Shown one piece after another: positions 22,930 to 32,024 of a stretch of 37,628 nt of DNA (its first letter is position 1; every line of letters starts with the position of its first letter). Position numbers and translations under genes: made by a program. The notes below the pieces were generated by a model. It searched no databases. It was not told where the DNA came from and saw only the letters and a program-made list of their open reading frames with translations. The DNA lies in contig DQHW01000030.1 in the NCBI GenBank assembly GCA_003524305.1, positions 1-37,628 of the forward strand, written 5' to 3'. The DNA comes from Anaerolineaceae bacterium (GTDB taxonomy: Bacteria; Chloroflexota; Anaerolineae; Anaerolineales; Anaerolineaceae).

Positions 22930-23946
22930 TTAAAAATCTATTAGCACTTTTAAATACTGATCCACGATGCGCTCAATATTATATTTCTGTTCAGCCCTGG
23001 CTCTTGCAGCAGTCCTTTTTTGCGTATGACTGGTCAACGCTTGCTGGGCGGCATCTGTCAGAGCGTGAATATCAGGTTTTTGAAGCTTCCAGGGGTCTGA
23101 ACCGTAACGGGCAACCGCTCCGCATTCATTGGTAACAAGTTCTGAAAGCGAACCAGTGTCATAACCGATCACCGGCAAACCGCAAGCCAGGGCCTCAATC
23201 ACCGAGTTCGGGCAGGCCGCATTAATATCCGATGAGAAAAACAAATGAGCAGAACGGTCGATTGCGGGTATTGCCTCACGTTTGACCAGTCCTTTCCAAA
23301 CAATATCCACACCGCTGCCGAGATAACTGATTTGCAGGTTGGCAGGCACACTCCCCACCACCATCAGTTCCACGGGGTCATTTTGACGTTTGGAGAGTAG
23401 TTTTGCCATCTGTACGGCTGAATCCAGGCCGCCTTCGTATCCGCTGCCAAGATTGCCTTCCACGAGCAAAATACGGGTGCGATCAGTGGGCGGCATGCCT
23501 GCCCCCCGTGGATTGAACACATCAAGGTTGACACCGTTATAAATCACACGGCCAGGATTTTTTGTTTCGCCATAGGTGCGATTCCACCAACCCTGGGTGA
23601 AATTGCTCTGGTAGACGATCTGATCCGCCATACCGCGGATGGTTTTTAGAATCCAGTTGTTAACTTCTGCACGCAAGAAATGCTTTATCCCGGTGCGGGT
23701 TTGACGGTGCACCCAGTTCATACCATTGAGGCGCTGCACGATGCGCACACCATTGCGTTTTGCTTCTCTGAGTACGCCAATGTGCCGGGTTCCACCAATC
23801 ACCAAAATAGCCGAATTGGCAGGTTCAAGTGCATCATGATTGACGTTATAACCGCGAGCTGACAAGACTTCCGCGAACCTTGAATGAAAAGACCCCGGTC
23901 CGCCGCGTCCGATTTTTTGAGGGAGAATACAGATGGTTTTTTTCAT
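22930..23946 (-). CDS. Glycosyltransferase family 4-like (GT-B fold)
   Basis: The 338-residue protein has a GT-B layout. The N-terminal acceptor half contains GRGGPGSFHSRFAEVL and YQSNFTQGWW followed by VIYNGVNLDVFNP, the usual hinge. The donor half contains VGSVP, WKGLVKREAIP and AACPNSVIEALACGLPVIGY (the EX7E-like donor site). It probably transfers a nucleotide-activated sugar to a surface polysaccharide. It is last in an operon after wecC and wecB, so a donor derived from UDP-ManNAc(A) is plausible but unproven. Confidence 0.87.
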   Translation of the reverse strand: MKKTICILPQKIGRGGPGSFHSRFAEVLSARGYNVNHDALEPANSAILVIGGTRHIGVLREAKRNGVRIVQRLNGMNWVHRQTRTGIKHFLRAEVNNWILKTIRGMADQIVYQSNFTQGWWNRTYGETKNPGRVIYNGVNLDVFNPRGAGMPPTDRTRILLVEGNLGSGYEGGLDSAVQMAKLLSKRQNDPVELMVVGSVPANLQISYLGSGVDIVWKGLVKREAIPAIDRSAHLFFSSDINAACPNSVIEALACGLPVIGYDTGSLSELVTNECGAVARYGSDPWKLQKPDIHALTDAAQQALTSHTQKRTAARARAEQKYNIERIVDQYLKVLIDF

Positions 23947-23961
23947 GACGAGATATACCGG

Positions 23962-25092
23962 CTACGAAGTGTGATCAAGCAGACCTTTAACGATGCGGCC
24001 GGCGGCATGACCATCTCCATATGGATTTTCAGCGTGCGCCATGGCATCATAGGCTTTCGAATTATCCAGTAATCTTCTCGTTTCGGTAATAATATTATCC
24101 GTATCAGTGCCGACCAATTTAAGCACGCCTGCGGTCACCCCTTCAGGTCGTTCAGTTTTTTCTCGTAGCACCAATGCAGGTTTGCCCAAACCGGTGGCCT
24201 CTTCCTGGATGCCGCCTGAATCGGTCAGAATAACTGTTGCGGCCTTCATCAGGTGTACCAGGGATATATACTCAAGCGGCGGCAGTAAAGTTACACCACG
24301 CAGGCCGCCCAAGAGCTTTTTGACAGGATCCTGGATATTAGGGTTTAAGTGAACAGGGTAAACCAACTGCAAAGCGTCACCATAATGACTGGCAAGCGCT
24401 TGAATAGCATTACAAATAGATTCAATCGGGGCGCCAAAGTTTTCTCGGCGGTGGGCGGTAACCAAAACCAGACGGCGTTTACCTTGTGAAATGCCCCATT
24501 CCTTCAACCAACCATCCACCTGGGCAGGAGCAGGCATCTTAACAATCTGCTGCAAAGCATCAATGGCGGGGTTGCCGGTGACTAAAATATGCTCATCAGA
24601 GATGCCCTCGTTGAGAAGGTTTTCACGGCTTAGTTGGGTGGGAGCAAAATGCAGATCGGCTGTGACACTGGCAATGCGCCGGTTAATTTCTTCTGGGAAG
24701 GGTTGCAATTTATCGTTGGTACGCAAGCCGGCTTCGACATGACCTACTTTTATACCTTGATAGAAAGCTGCCAGACTGGCCGCCATTACGGTGGTGGTAT
24801 CGCCTTGAATTAACACCCAATCAGGATGTTCATCCTTTAGAACAGGATCAATATTTTCAAGAATTTGAGCAGTTAATTGGGCAAGAGATTGGTTCGGCTT
24901 CATCAAGTTCAGGTCAATATCGGGTTTGATCTTGAAGAGGTCAAGCACCTGATCCAACATCTGGCGGTGCTGTGCAGTTACACAAACACGCGAATCAATG
25001 CCGGCTGCGCTTTCCAATGCCTTGACCACCGGAGCCATTTTGATGGCTTCAGGCCGGGTTCCAAAGATCGAAAGTACACGCAAGTTAGCCAT
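23962..25092 (-). CDS. wecB: UDP-N-acetylglucosamine 2-epimerase (non-hydrolysing)
   Basis: The 376-residue protein has the family start VLSIFGTRPEAIKMAPVVKA and the catalytic segments IQGDTTTVMA, VGHVEAGLRT, PEEINRRIAS and VTAHRRENFG, plus the UDP-binding TDSGGIQEEA. It interconverts UDP-GlcNAc and UDP-ManNAc. Full length. It lies three bases after wecC and 15 bases before the glycosyltransferase, so the three are one operon making and using an acidic mannosamine donor. Confidence 0.96.
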   Translation of the reverse strand: MANLRVLSIFGTRPEAIKMAPVVKALESAAGIDSRVCVTAQHRQMLDQVLDLFKIKPDIDLNLMKPNQSLAQLTAQILENIDPVLKDEHPDWVLIQGDTTTVMAASLAAFYQGIKVGHVEAGLRTNDKLQPFPEEINRRIASVTADLHFAPTQLSRENLLNEGISDEHILVTGNPAIDALQQIVKMPAPAQVDGWLKEWGISQGKRRLVLVTAHRRENFGAPIESICNAIQALASHYGDALQLVYPVHLNPNIQDPVKKLLGGLRGVTLLPPLEYISLVHLMKAATVILTDSGGIQEEATGLGKPALVLREKTERPEGVTAGVLKLVGTDTDNIITETRRLLDNSKAYDAMAHAENPYGDGHAAGRIVKGLLDHTS

Positions 25093-25095
25093 CAG

Positions 25096-26394
25096 TTATT
25101 GATTCTTACGATCCCCGAGACGATAAACTGTGAATCCTGCATCCAGCCAGGGCTGGCGGTTTTCGGTTTTTTCCCAATCCAGTGCGTCTACACAATCGAG
25201 AATTAAACGTGAGGACGTGATTTTTTGAAGCTCAGAAGGGTTGAGTGATTTGAATTGAGAATGCCCCACCAGGAACATGACTGCATCCGCAGATTTGACA
25301 ACTTCTTCCATTGATGCACTGACGGTAATGCCTTCGAGTTTAAAATCAGGTTTGTAGGGTTCACATGCCAACACTTCGGCACCAGCCTTGTGCAGTTTTT
25401 CAGCTACTTCAACCGCCGGACTTTCGCGTAGATCATCCACGTCAGGTTTGAAGGCCAGCCCCAACACGGCAATTTTCTTTGTTTTTAAATCTCCAAGGGC
25501 TCTTTTTACCATCGAGATGACAAAATCAGGCTGCTGGTCATTCACGTTTCTGGCAGTATTGATCAATGGAGTAATATCTGGAGCCGTTTCTACAAAGAAC
25601 CACGGATCCACACTGATGCAGTGACCGCCTACGCCGGGGCCGGGGTTGAGAATCTTCACCCGAGGATGTTTATTGGCAATTGAAATTGCTTCCCAAACAT
25701 CCACCCCAAAACGATCAGCAAGGCGCGAAAATTCATTTGCAATGGCGATGTTGATGTCTCGGTAGGTGTTTTCCATCAATTTGACCATTTCAGAAGTGGT
25801 CGAGTCAGTGGTATAAATCTCGCCTTCCACAAAAGTGCGGTAGAGATCGCGCCCGGCTTCAGCCGAAGCCTGGTCAATGCCGCCGATTACGCGTGCATTA
25901 TGGATCAATTCATCCATGATCTTGCCGGGCAGCACCCGCTCGGGTGAATATGCCAATAAAAAGTCTTGCCCGGCTTTGAGACCGGATTTTTCGAGAATGG
26001 GTAGAACCCGATCGCGGGTGGTCAATGGTGGTGAGGTCGATTCGAGCACCACCAGGTTGCCCTTGTGTAATACAGGCACAATGGATTCTGCAGCAGCTTC
26101 AACAAATCGCATGTCTGCCTTTTTGCCATCAAAAAACGGCGTCGGTACCGCAATGATGAATGCATCCGCTGCTACGGTTTTTTGAGAAACATGAAAATTG
26201 CCGCTCTGAATGGCCTCTTGAACCACTTCGTTCAAACCGGGTTCGAAAATATGAACTTTTCCTGATTGGAGGCTTTTTACCACTTCAAGATTGTTATCCA
26301 CACCCGTGACTTGTACTCCGTGAGTGGCGAAGGTGCTTGCAGTAGGCAGCCCGATGTATCCTAGTCCAATGACGCAAATCGAATTAATTTGCAC
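25096..26394 (-). CDS. wecC: UDP-N-acetyl-D-mannosamine dehydrogenase-like (UDP-Glc/ManNAc DH family)
   Basis: The 432-residue protein has the N-terminal Rossmann motif CVIGLGYIGLPTA, the middle-domain segments YSPERVLPGK and LMENTYRDINIAIANEF, and the active-site Cys in GPGVGGHCISVDPWF. A C-terminal NAD/UDP domain carries VLGLAFKPDVDDLRESPA. It oxidises the C6 hydroxyl of a UDP-sugar twice; with wecB next to it the substrate is probably UDP-ManNAc. The start is GTG at 26394, seven bases after AAAGGA. The open frame extends to 26613 but that leader lacks a ribosome binding site and conserved sequence. Confidence 0.9.
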   Translation of the reverse strand: MQINSICVIGLGYIGLPTASTFATHGVQVTGVDNNLEVVKSLQSGKVHIFEPGLNEVVQEAIQSGNFHVSQKTVAADAFIIAVPTPFFDGKKADMRFVEAAAESIVPVLHKGNLVVLESTSPPLTTRDRVLPILEKSGLKAGQDFLLAYSPERVLPGKIMDELIHNARVIGGIDQASAEAGRDLYRTFVEGEIYTTDSTTSEMVKLMENTYRDINIAIANEFSRLADRFGVDVWEAISIANKHPRVKILNPGPGVGGHCISVDPWFFVETAPDITPLINTARNVNDQQPDFVISMVKRALGDLKTKKIAVLGLAFKPDVDDLRESPAVEVAEKLHKAGAEVLACEPYKPDFKLEGITVSASMEEVVKSADAVMFLVGHSQFKSLNPSELQKITSSRLILDCVDALDWEKTENRQPWLDAGFTVYRLGDRKNQ

Positions 26395-26491
26395 GGATTT
26401 TCCTTTATTTAAAAAGATGAAATGATTATGCCACAGGATTACTGGCTTGGGGAGGTTATCAAAATCCTTAACCATGCGGTCGGAATTTTGC

Positions 26492-26520
26492 TTGCATCGA
26501 TAATAACGCCGTGATACACT
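26492..26520 (+). promoter_or_regulatory. Promoter with leaderless geometry for the regulator-polA operon
   Basis: TTGCAT (26492-26497) and TACACT (26515-26520) are 17 bases apart, and the ATG at 26527 begins six bases after the -10 box. No Shine-Dalgarno exists. Transcription is predicted to start at the ATG. The promoter faces away from wecC. Confidence 0.5.
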
Positions 26521-26526
26521 TTTTAC

Positions 26527-29190
26527 ATGCAACGTGTAATCTTGGTCGTTTCGCCTGACACAGAGTTTTTGCAGCAACTGCGTTCTCACCTTGAAGAAGG
26601 TGGGCGCTATCAAGTGACAGTCGCATTAAGTGCTCACGAAGCCTTGAATTTAGCCAATAGCAATTTTTTTGAAGTTGCAATCGTGGATGGGGAATTGGAT
26701 GACATTCCAGTCGCTGCATTCACCCGCGATCTTACGGCCTTACAATCCGACTTGAAAATTTTGGTATTCCCGCCCGACAACAATCCTCAGCACCCGGTAT
26801 TGGAGGATTTATCAGTTAGTGGTTTTTTAAGTAAGCCTTTTTCGGGCCAGGAAATCGGTAAAGCATTATCCAGTTTATTTTCAGATCAGCCCATCGAAAA
26901 CCCCGGACAGGTAAAAGTAGTGGATGACCTGGTCAAGCAGTGGCTGCAAATTCCCGAAATTGGCGGTCGTAGAGCAGAACAAATCCTTGGAGCCACTTCT
27001 GCACAAACGATACTAATTATCGTCAAAGATCAATTAACCGCAAGTGCAGGCACACTGGATGAAAGCCTGGTAACGAAAGTAACAGGTTTCTTGTCACGTT
27101 ATTGGAAAGACGAAGAAAACAGCGAACTTGCCCGTTACATCAAACTGGATGGCGACGGTAATGATCAATTCTTATACGCGACCAAGCTGGTAAGCAACGT
27201 GGTACTGGTGTTGGTCTATCCAATGAAAGCGACCATCCAACAGGTTCGGCGTGAACTGAATAATGTCAAAGATGATTTTCAGCAACAATATCCAACCACT
27301 GGAGAATTAAGACAGGATATTGCCAAACATGCTCTAGTGGAGATCAATGCAAGAAACAAGGTGCTTGAATCGCTGCAAACAGATAGTAATTCATTTTCAC
27401 AAAACGATATCGATGCTTTGAATCAAATTCAACAGCCAACAGCAAAGCCGAACAGCAGCGCCATTTCGCAGAACGAGATTGACACGCTAAAAGCACTGCA
27501 CCAGGCACCTCAGACACAACCCTCCGCAGAAGTTTCTCAAGCTGAATTGGAAGCACGTAAACTATTCGAACAAGAATCACTTAAATCCAAACCCACACCA
27601 ACCATTAATGCCATCTCTCAAGAAGAGCTTGATTTATTAAAAGCTTTACAAAATGAACCATCGGCACCTGCGGTTGATGCTGTTTCTCAAGCCGAGTTGG
27701 ATGCGCGCAAGCTGTTTGAACAAGAATCACTTAAATCCAAACCCAAACCAAACATAAATGCAATTTCTCAAGAAGAAATTGATTTATTGAAAGCTTTACA
27801 GAATGATCCATCGGTTCCTGCGGTTGACGCTGTTTCTCAAGCCGAATTGGATGCGCGCAAGCTGTTTGAACAAGAATCAAATAGGCCAAAACCGACGATT
27901 GCAACCATCTCTCAAGAAGAAATTGATTTGCTGAAAGCCATGCAACAAGAACCTCCGATGACCTCAGCCGATGTAGTTTCTCAGGCTGAATTGGAAGCTC
28001 GCAAGCTTTTTGAACAGGAATCTCTTAATTCAAAACCCAAACCCACGATTAACGGCATCTCTCAAGAGGAATTGGATGCATTAAAAGTATTACAAAAGAT
28101 AGCGCAAAACTCTGGTACCAATGGTGTTTCACTACCAGAATTGGATGCGCTGGCACAGTCCGGACAGGTACCTCCAGAACCTGCTGCTGAAAATTCAAAC
28201 AATATCAGCGAACAAGAAATGGCGGAATTGTCAAAACTGCTTGAACAAATGCCTTCGCCAGATCCACAACATGAAACAGAGTCTGCTGTTGATGAAAAAA
28301 AGCTTCCAGAATGGTTAAATGAGCTCGAATCAACCGAAAATTCAGCACAGCCTACTGAAGTCAATAGCGGCCTCCCCCTGTCAACGTCAGAAACCTCTCC
28401 TAATGGAATATCTCCTTTCTTGGGGCTTGATCCGTCCTTAACTTCGATCGCAGAAAAAGGGGAACCACTACCTGAGATTGACTTTACACTACCCTGGGAG
28501 GTGGAAGAAACATCTGGGGAAGTTGTCGCTGAAATAGCAAACCCTCATTCAGATGATGTCAAACCAGAAACAATTCTTGACCCGATAATTGAACAGCCTG
28601 CTGCAACTGTGGAAACTGCTGTTGAAGCACTACAGCCTGCTCCAACCTCGTTTGCAGACGTTCTTAATGCTGTTACACCTCAAGAAGAAAGTAGTGCTGA
28701 ACAAGTTCCAACAGCGGTTGAACCAACAGATCTACCAGTTCCTGAACCGGTTATTGTGGAAGAGACTTCAGCCCCACTGGCTCCTCCCAGTCTGAAAGAT
28801 TTTCGCTTCAATTACACCATGGTGCTAACACCTGGAGATCGCACTCAATTTTTGACAAAAACCATATCTGATAAACTGAGCGCCATTATGCCCGACATCC
28901 ACGAAGACCAGGGATGGAAAATGACCAGCATCACAGTTCGTCCGCAATACCTTCTGTGGATGGTCGCAATACCCATGGGTATTTGCCCCAATCAGATCAT
29001 GCAAGAAGTACGTAAACTCACTTCAAACTCTATTTTTACTAATTTTCCTGAAATCGCCAAAACCAAAACATCAAACGATTTTTGGTCATCTGAATACCTG
29101 GCGGTCAGCGGGTCAGAGCCTCCTCCAGCTAATTTGATCTTTGATTTTGTTAACAATGCCTGGAAAACCCCCGAAACTGCCACTCCGTGA
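26527..29190 (+). CDS. Multidomain regulator-like protein: receiver, roadblock-like, SQxEIDxL repeats, degenerate Y1 transposase-like domain
   Basis: The 887-residue protein has four parts. Residues 1-118 are CheY-like (Asp54 in AIVDGELDD, Lys103 in LSKPF), but the usual switch Thr is not seen. Residues about 120-265 look like a roadblock/LC7-type domain (ILIIVKDQLTASAG, YATKLVSNVVLVLVYP); this is moderate. Residues 290-575 hold twelve SQ-type repeats resembling the FliM N-terminal CheY-binding peptide, then an acidic Pro-rich linker. Residues 755-887 align by eye with IS200 Y1 transposases (VRPQYLLWMVAIP, EVRKLTSNSIFTNFPEI, FWSSEYLAVSG), but the HxH pair and catalytic Tyr are replaced. It precedes polA by 25 bases. 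Function unknown; probably cytoplasmic. Confidence 0.75.
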   Translation: MQRVILVVSPDTEFLQQLRSHLEEGGRYQVTVALSAHEALNLANSNFFEVAIVDGELDDIPVAAFTRDLTALQSDLKILVFPPDNNPQHPVLEDLSVSGFLSKPFSGQEIGKALSSLFSDQPIENPGQVKVVDDLVKQWLQIPEIGGRRAEQILGATSAQTILIIVKDQLTASAGTLDESLVTKVTGFLSRYWKDEENSELARYIKLDGDGNDQFLYATKLVSNVVLVLVYPMKATIQQVRRELNNVKDDFQQQYPTTGELRQDIAKHALVEINARNKVLESLQTDSNSFSQNDIDALNQIQQPTAKPNSSAISQNEIDTLKALHQAPQTQPSAEVSQAELEARKLFEQESLKSKPTPTINAISQEELDLLKALQNEPSAPAVDAVSQAELDARKLFEQESLKSKPKPNINAISQEEIDLLKALQNDPSVPAVDAVSQAELDARKLFEQESNRPKPTIATISQEEIDLLKAMQQEPPMTSADVVSQAELEARKLFEQESLNSKPKPTINGISQEELDALKVLQKIAQNSGTNGVSLPELDALAQSGQVPPEPAAENSNNISEQEMAELSKLLEQMPSPDPQHETESAVDEKKLPEWLNELESTENSAQPTEVNSGLPLSTSETSPNGISPFLGLDPSLTSIAEKGEPLPEIDFTLPWEVEETSGEVVAEIANPHSDDVKPETILDPIIEQPAATVETAVEALQPAPTSFADVLNAVTPQEESSAEQVPTAVEPTDLPVPEPVIVEETSAPLAPPSLKDFRFNYTMVLTPGDRTQFLTKTISDKLSAIMPDIHEDQGWKMTSITVRPQYLLWMVAIPMGICPNQIMQEVRKLTSNSIFTNFPEIAKTKTSNDFWSSEYLAVSGSEPPPANLIFDFVNNAWKTPETATP
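27394..28250 (+). repeat. Coding tandem repeat: twelve SQxE(I/L)D-type motifs
   Basis: The repeat alternates two units, ISQEE(I/L)DLLKALQ and VSQAELDARKLFEQES, about 25-30 residues apart. Units 5 and 7, and 4 and 6, are nearly identical in DNA, which points to recent duplication; the first two and last two units are more diverged. Within the protein this forms a long, charged, probably extended or helical spacer. Confidence 0.85.
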
Positions 29191-29215
29191 ATCTGCTTAT
29201 AAAGGATAAGCTACT

Positions 29216-32002
29216 ATGCCCCCAGTTCTCTATTTAATCGACGGACATGCCCTGGCCTATCGTGCTTACTTTGCCCTTACAGCCGGCGCGGGCAGCGAAC
29301 GTCTGCAAACCAAATCAGGTGAGCCCACCGCAGGAATTCTGGGGTTCGCCAATGTAATGATGCGTCTGTTGGAACAGGAAAGACCTGAATACCTTGCAGT
29401 CGCCTTTGATACCGGAAGAACTTTTCGTAATGATTTGTTCGCGGGTTACAAAGCTACACGCGCGAAAATGCCCGACGACCTGCGTCCACAAATCGACCGC
29501 ATTCGTCAACTGGTGGATGCTTTTCACTTACCCCGACTTGAACAGGAAGGGGTCGAAGCCGATGACATTCTCGGCACGATTGCCTATCAAGCGGTGGAAC
29601 AAGGTTTTGGCGTCAAGATTATTACCGGCGACCGCGACCTGCTGCAACTGGTCAACGACCGCATCGTGGTTGCCCTTTCAGGGACAAAAATCTCTGAAGC
29701 CAAGAACTATACCGCGGAGGACGTTAAGGCATACCTCGGTGTGAACCCCGACCAGGTGGTGGATTATAAAGCCCTGGTGGGCGACACGTCTGATAACATC
29801 CCCGGTGTGCCAGGGGTTGGTCAAAAGACGGCTGTCAGCCTTTTGGAACAATACAAGACCCTGGATGAAATTTATGCACATGTGGCTGAGATCCCCGGCA
29901 AGATGGGACAAAAAATTGCCGATGGAAAAGACTCTGCCTATATGAGCCAGACCCTGGCAAGGATTAAAACGGATGTAGGTATTAGCTTGAAACTGGATGA
30001 TGCCAGGACAAATCATATCAACGTACCGGCTGTAGAAGCCCTATTCAGAGAGCTTGAATTCCGCACGCTGGTTACCCGGCTGCACACTGTCGCGGCGCCA
30101 TTTGTCAAAAATGCCGCAAAAGGACAGATGAACCTGTTTGGCAGCGAAGTGCAAGAGATCGGCGTACCTTCGCAATATTCATTGGAAACCGTGATTGTCA
30201 ACACACCAGAAAAACTTGGTGAATTAGCTGCATTATTAGCCTCTTCACCAAAAATCGCCTTTGATACCGAGACCACCTCAACCGATCCACTTAAAGCAGA
30301 CCTGGTGGGGATTTCAGTATCCGTCAAGGAAGGCACAGGATATTACATCCCGGTTGGACACACAGGCTTAACGGCTCAATTGCCCATCCCGGATGTCATT
30401 CAAGCAATCAAACCTGCCTTCACTGATCCCAAGATTGAGAAGATCGGGCATAACATCAAATATGATGCGCTGGTATTAGGCAATTTTGGTCTTGAGGTTT
30501 ATCCGCTTTCATTTGACACCATGTTAGCCGAGTGGTTGATTGACCCTTCATCACACAGTTTGGGTCTCAAAGACATGGCTGGCGACTATCTGAATGCCAG
30601 CATGACCCACATTGAAGAATTGATCGGCAAAGGCAAGACTCAAATTACCATGGACCAGGTGCCAGTTGAATCCGCTGCACCGTATGCCGCCGCGGATGCT
30701 GAAGTGACCTTCAGACTGGCCCCATTGGTCGAGAAGAAAATGGAAGATCGAAAATGCACCCAGATCTTCAAAGAAATTGAAATGCCGCTTGTGCCGGTAT
30801 TAATGCAGATGGAACGCCACGGCATTTTGCTGGATGTTGAATTCTTCAAGAAATTCAGCGGCGAAATGAACACCAGGCTGCGCGAAATTGAAGACCAGGT
30901 TTATAAAGCTGTCGGTTATCCTTTCAACTTGAATTCGACCCAACAACTATCTAAAGTGTTGTTTGAAACGCTCAGGCTGATTCCACCTGACCGCAACAAG
31001 AAAACCTCAAGCGGACATTTTTCTACCTCGGCTGCCGTGCTGGACGAATTAAGCGGCAAACACCCTGTGGTGGACCTGCTGCTGGAATACCGGGAATTAG
31101 CCAAATTGAAATCCACATATCTTGATTCTCTGCCGCTTCAGGTGAATCCGCGCACAGGCAGGGTGCATACCAATTTCAATCAAACCGGATCGGTTACAGG
31201 CCGATTGGCTTCCACTGATCCGAACTTGCAAAACATCCCCACCCGCACCGAAATTGGACGCCAGGTGCGTCTCGGGTTCAAATCATCTCCCGGCTGCGTG
31301 TTGTTGTCTGTGGATTACTCACAAATTGAACTGCGTATTGTGGCACATATGGCTGGCGATGAAGCCATGTTGAACGCTTTCCGTGCCGAGCAGGATATCC
31401 ACGCTGCTACTGCGGCTGCCATCAACGGGATTGCGCTTGAAGAGGTCACCAAAGAACAACGCCGTCACGCAAAAGCCATTAATTTTGGGTTGATCTACGG
31501 CATGAGCGCTTTTGGGTTGAGCCGGTCGACAGATTTAACCCTCGGAGAAGCCGAGAATTTTGTCAAAGGCTATTTTGAAAACTTCCCAGGCGTAAAGAGC
31601 TATTTGGATAACATCCGCATATTGGCGACGCGTCAAGGGTATGTCGAAACCATGCTGGGACGCCGACGCTATTTCCCCAACCTGGCCAATCCGGTCAATG
31701 TCAATATGAAAAACCGTGAAGAACGAGAAGCCATCAACGCTCCCATCCAGGGAACGGCTGCGGATATCATGAAATTGGCGTTAATCCACCTGCCGCCGGC
31801 TCTCAACGCTAAAAAATTGCAGGCAAAAATTCTATTACAAGTGCACGATGAATTGGTGTTGGATGTACCTGAAAGTGAATTGGCCGATACAGCCAAAGTA
31901 GTACAAAGTGTTATGTCTGAAGCCTACAAGTTGTCGATTCCCCTGCTGACAGAAGCCAGAAGCGGTATAAATTGGGGAAGCATGCAAGTGCTTCACGACT
32001 GA
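29216..32002 (+). CDS. polA: DNA polymerase I
   Basis: The 928-residue protein has all three PolA modules. The 5'-3' exonuclease is N-terminal (YLIDGHALAYRAYFAL, YKALVGDTSDNIPGVPGVG). The 3'-5' exonuclease has its motifs intact (FDTETTSTDP near 348, GHNIKYDAL, YAAADAEVTF), so proofreading is expected. The polymerase domain has motif A VDYSQIELRIVAHMA (near 698), motif B RRHAKAINFGLIYGMSAFG and motif C LLQVHDELVLD (near 875). It fills Okazaki gaps and repairs DNA. AAAGGATAAG precedes the ATG. It sits between the 26527 regulator-like gene and a TPR gene, an unusual setting. Confidence 0.97.
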   Translation: MPPVLYLIDGHALAYRAYFALTAGAGSERLQTKSGEPTAGILGFANVMMRLLEQERPEYLAVAFDTGRTFRNDLFAGYKATRAKMPDDLRPQIDRIRQLVDAFHLPRLEQEGVEADDILGTIAYQAVEQGFGVKIITGDRDLLQLVNDRIVVALSGTKISEAKNYTAEDVKAYLGVNPDQVVDYKALVGDTSDNIPGVPGVGQKTAVSLLEQYKTLDEIYAHVAEIPGKMGQKIADGKDSAYMSQTLARIKTDVGISLKLDDARTNHINVPAVEALFRELEFRTLVTRLHTVAAPFVKNAAKGQMNLFGSEVQEIGVPSQYSLETVIVNTPEKLGELAALLASSPKIAFDTETTSTDPLKADLVGISVSVKEGTGYYIPVGHTGLTAQLPIPDVIQAIKPAFTDPKIEKIGHNIKYDALVLGNFGLEVYPLSFDTMLAEWLIDPSSHSLGLKDMAGDYLNASMTHIEELIGKGKTQITMDQVPVESAAPYAAADAEVTFRLAPLVEKKMEDRKCTQIFKEIEMPLVPVLMQMERHGILLDVEFFKKFSGEMNTRLREIEDQVYKAVGYPFNLNSTQQLSKVLFETLRLIPPDRNKKTSSGHFSTSAAVLDELSGKHPVVDLLLEYRELAKLKSTYLDSLPLQVNPRTGRVHTNFNQTGSVTGRLASTDPNLQNIPTRTEIGRQVRLGFKSSPGCVLLSVDYSQIELRIVAHMAGDEAMLNAFRAEQDIHAATAAAINGIALEEVTKEQRRHAKAINFGLIYGMSAFGLSRSTDLTLGEAENFVKGYFENFPGVKSYLDNIRILATRQGYVETMLGRRRYFPNLANPVNVNMKNREEREAINAPIQGTAADIMKLALIHLPPALNAKKLQAKILLQVHDELVLDVPESELADTAKVVQSVMSEAYKLSIPLLTEARSGINWGSMQVLHD

Positions 32003-32024
32003 CGATAGCGTTGAAAGAGTGAAC

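Noticed and set aside
22933..22946. Palindrome GATTTTTAAAAATC as a terminator between convergent genes
   Set aside because: It has no loop and almost no GC, so it is unlikely to form a stable RNA hairpin.
26395..26613. 73-codon N-terminal extension of wecC
   Set aside because: It would overlap the divergent regulator gene and its promoter, it has no ribosome binding site, and the Rossmann start lies just after the GTG at 26394, which is preceded by AAAGGA.
27394..28250. CRISPR or non-coding tandem repeat
   Set aside because: The units are in frame, vary at third positions and encode alternating SQ motifs, so this is a protein repeat.
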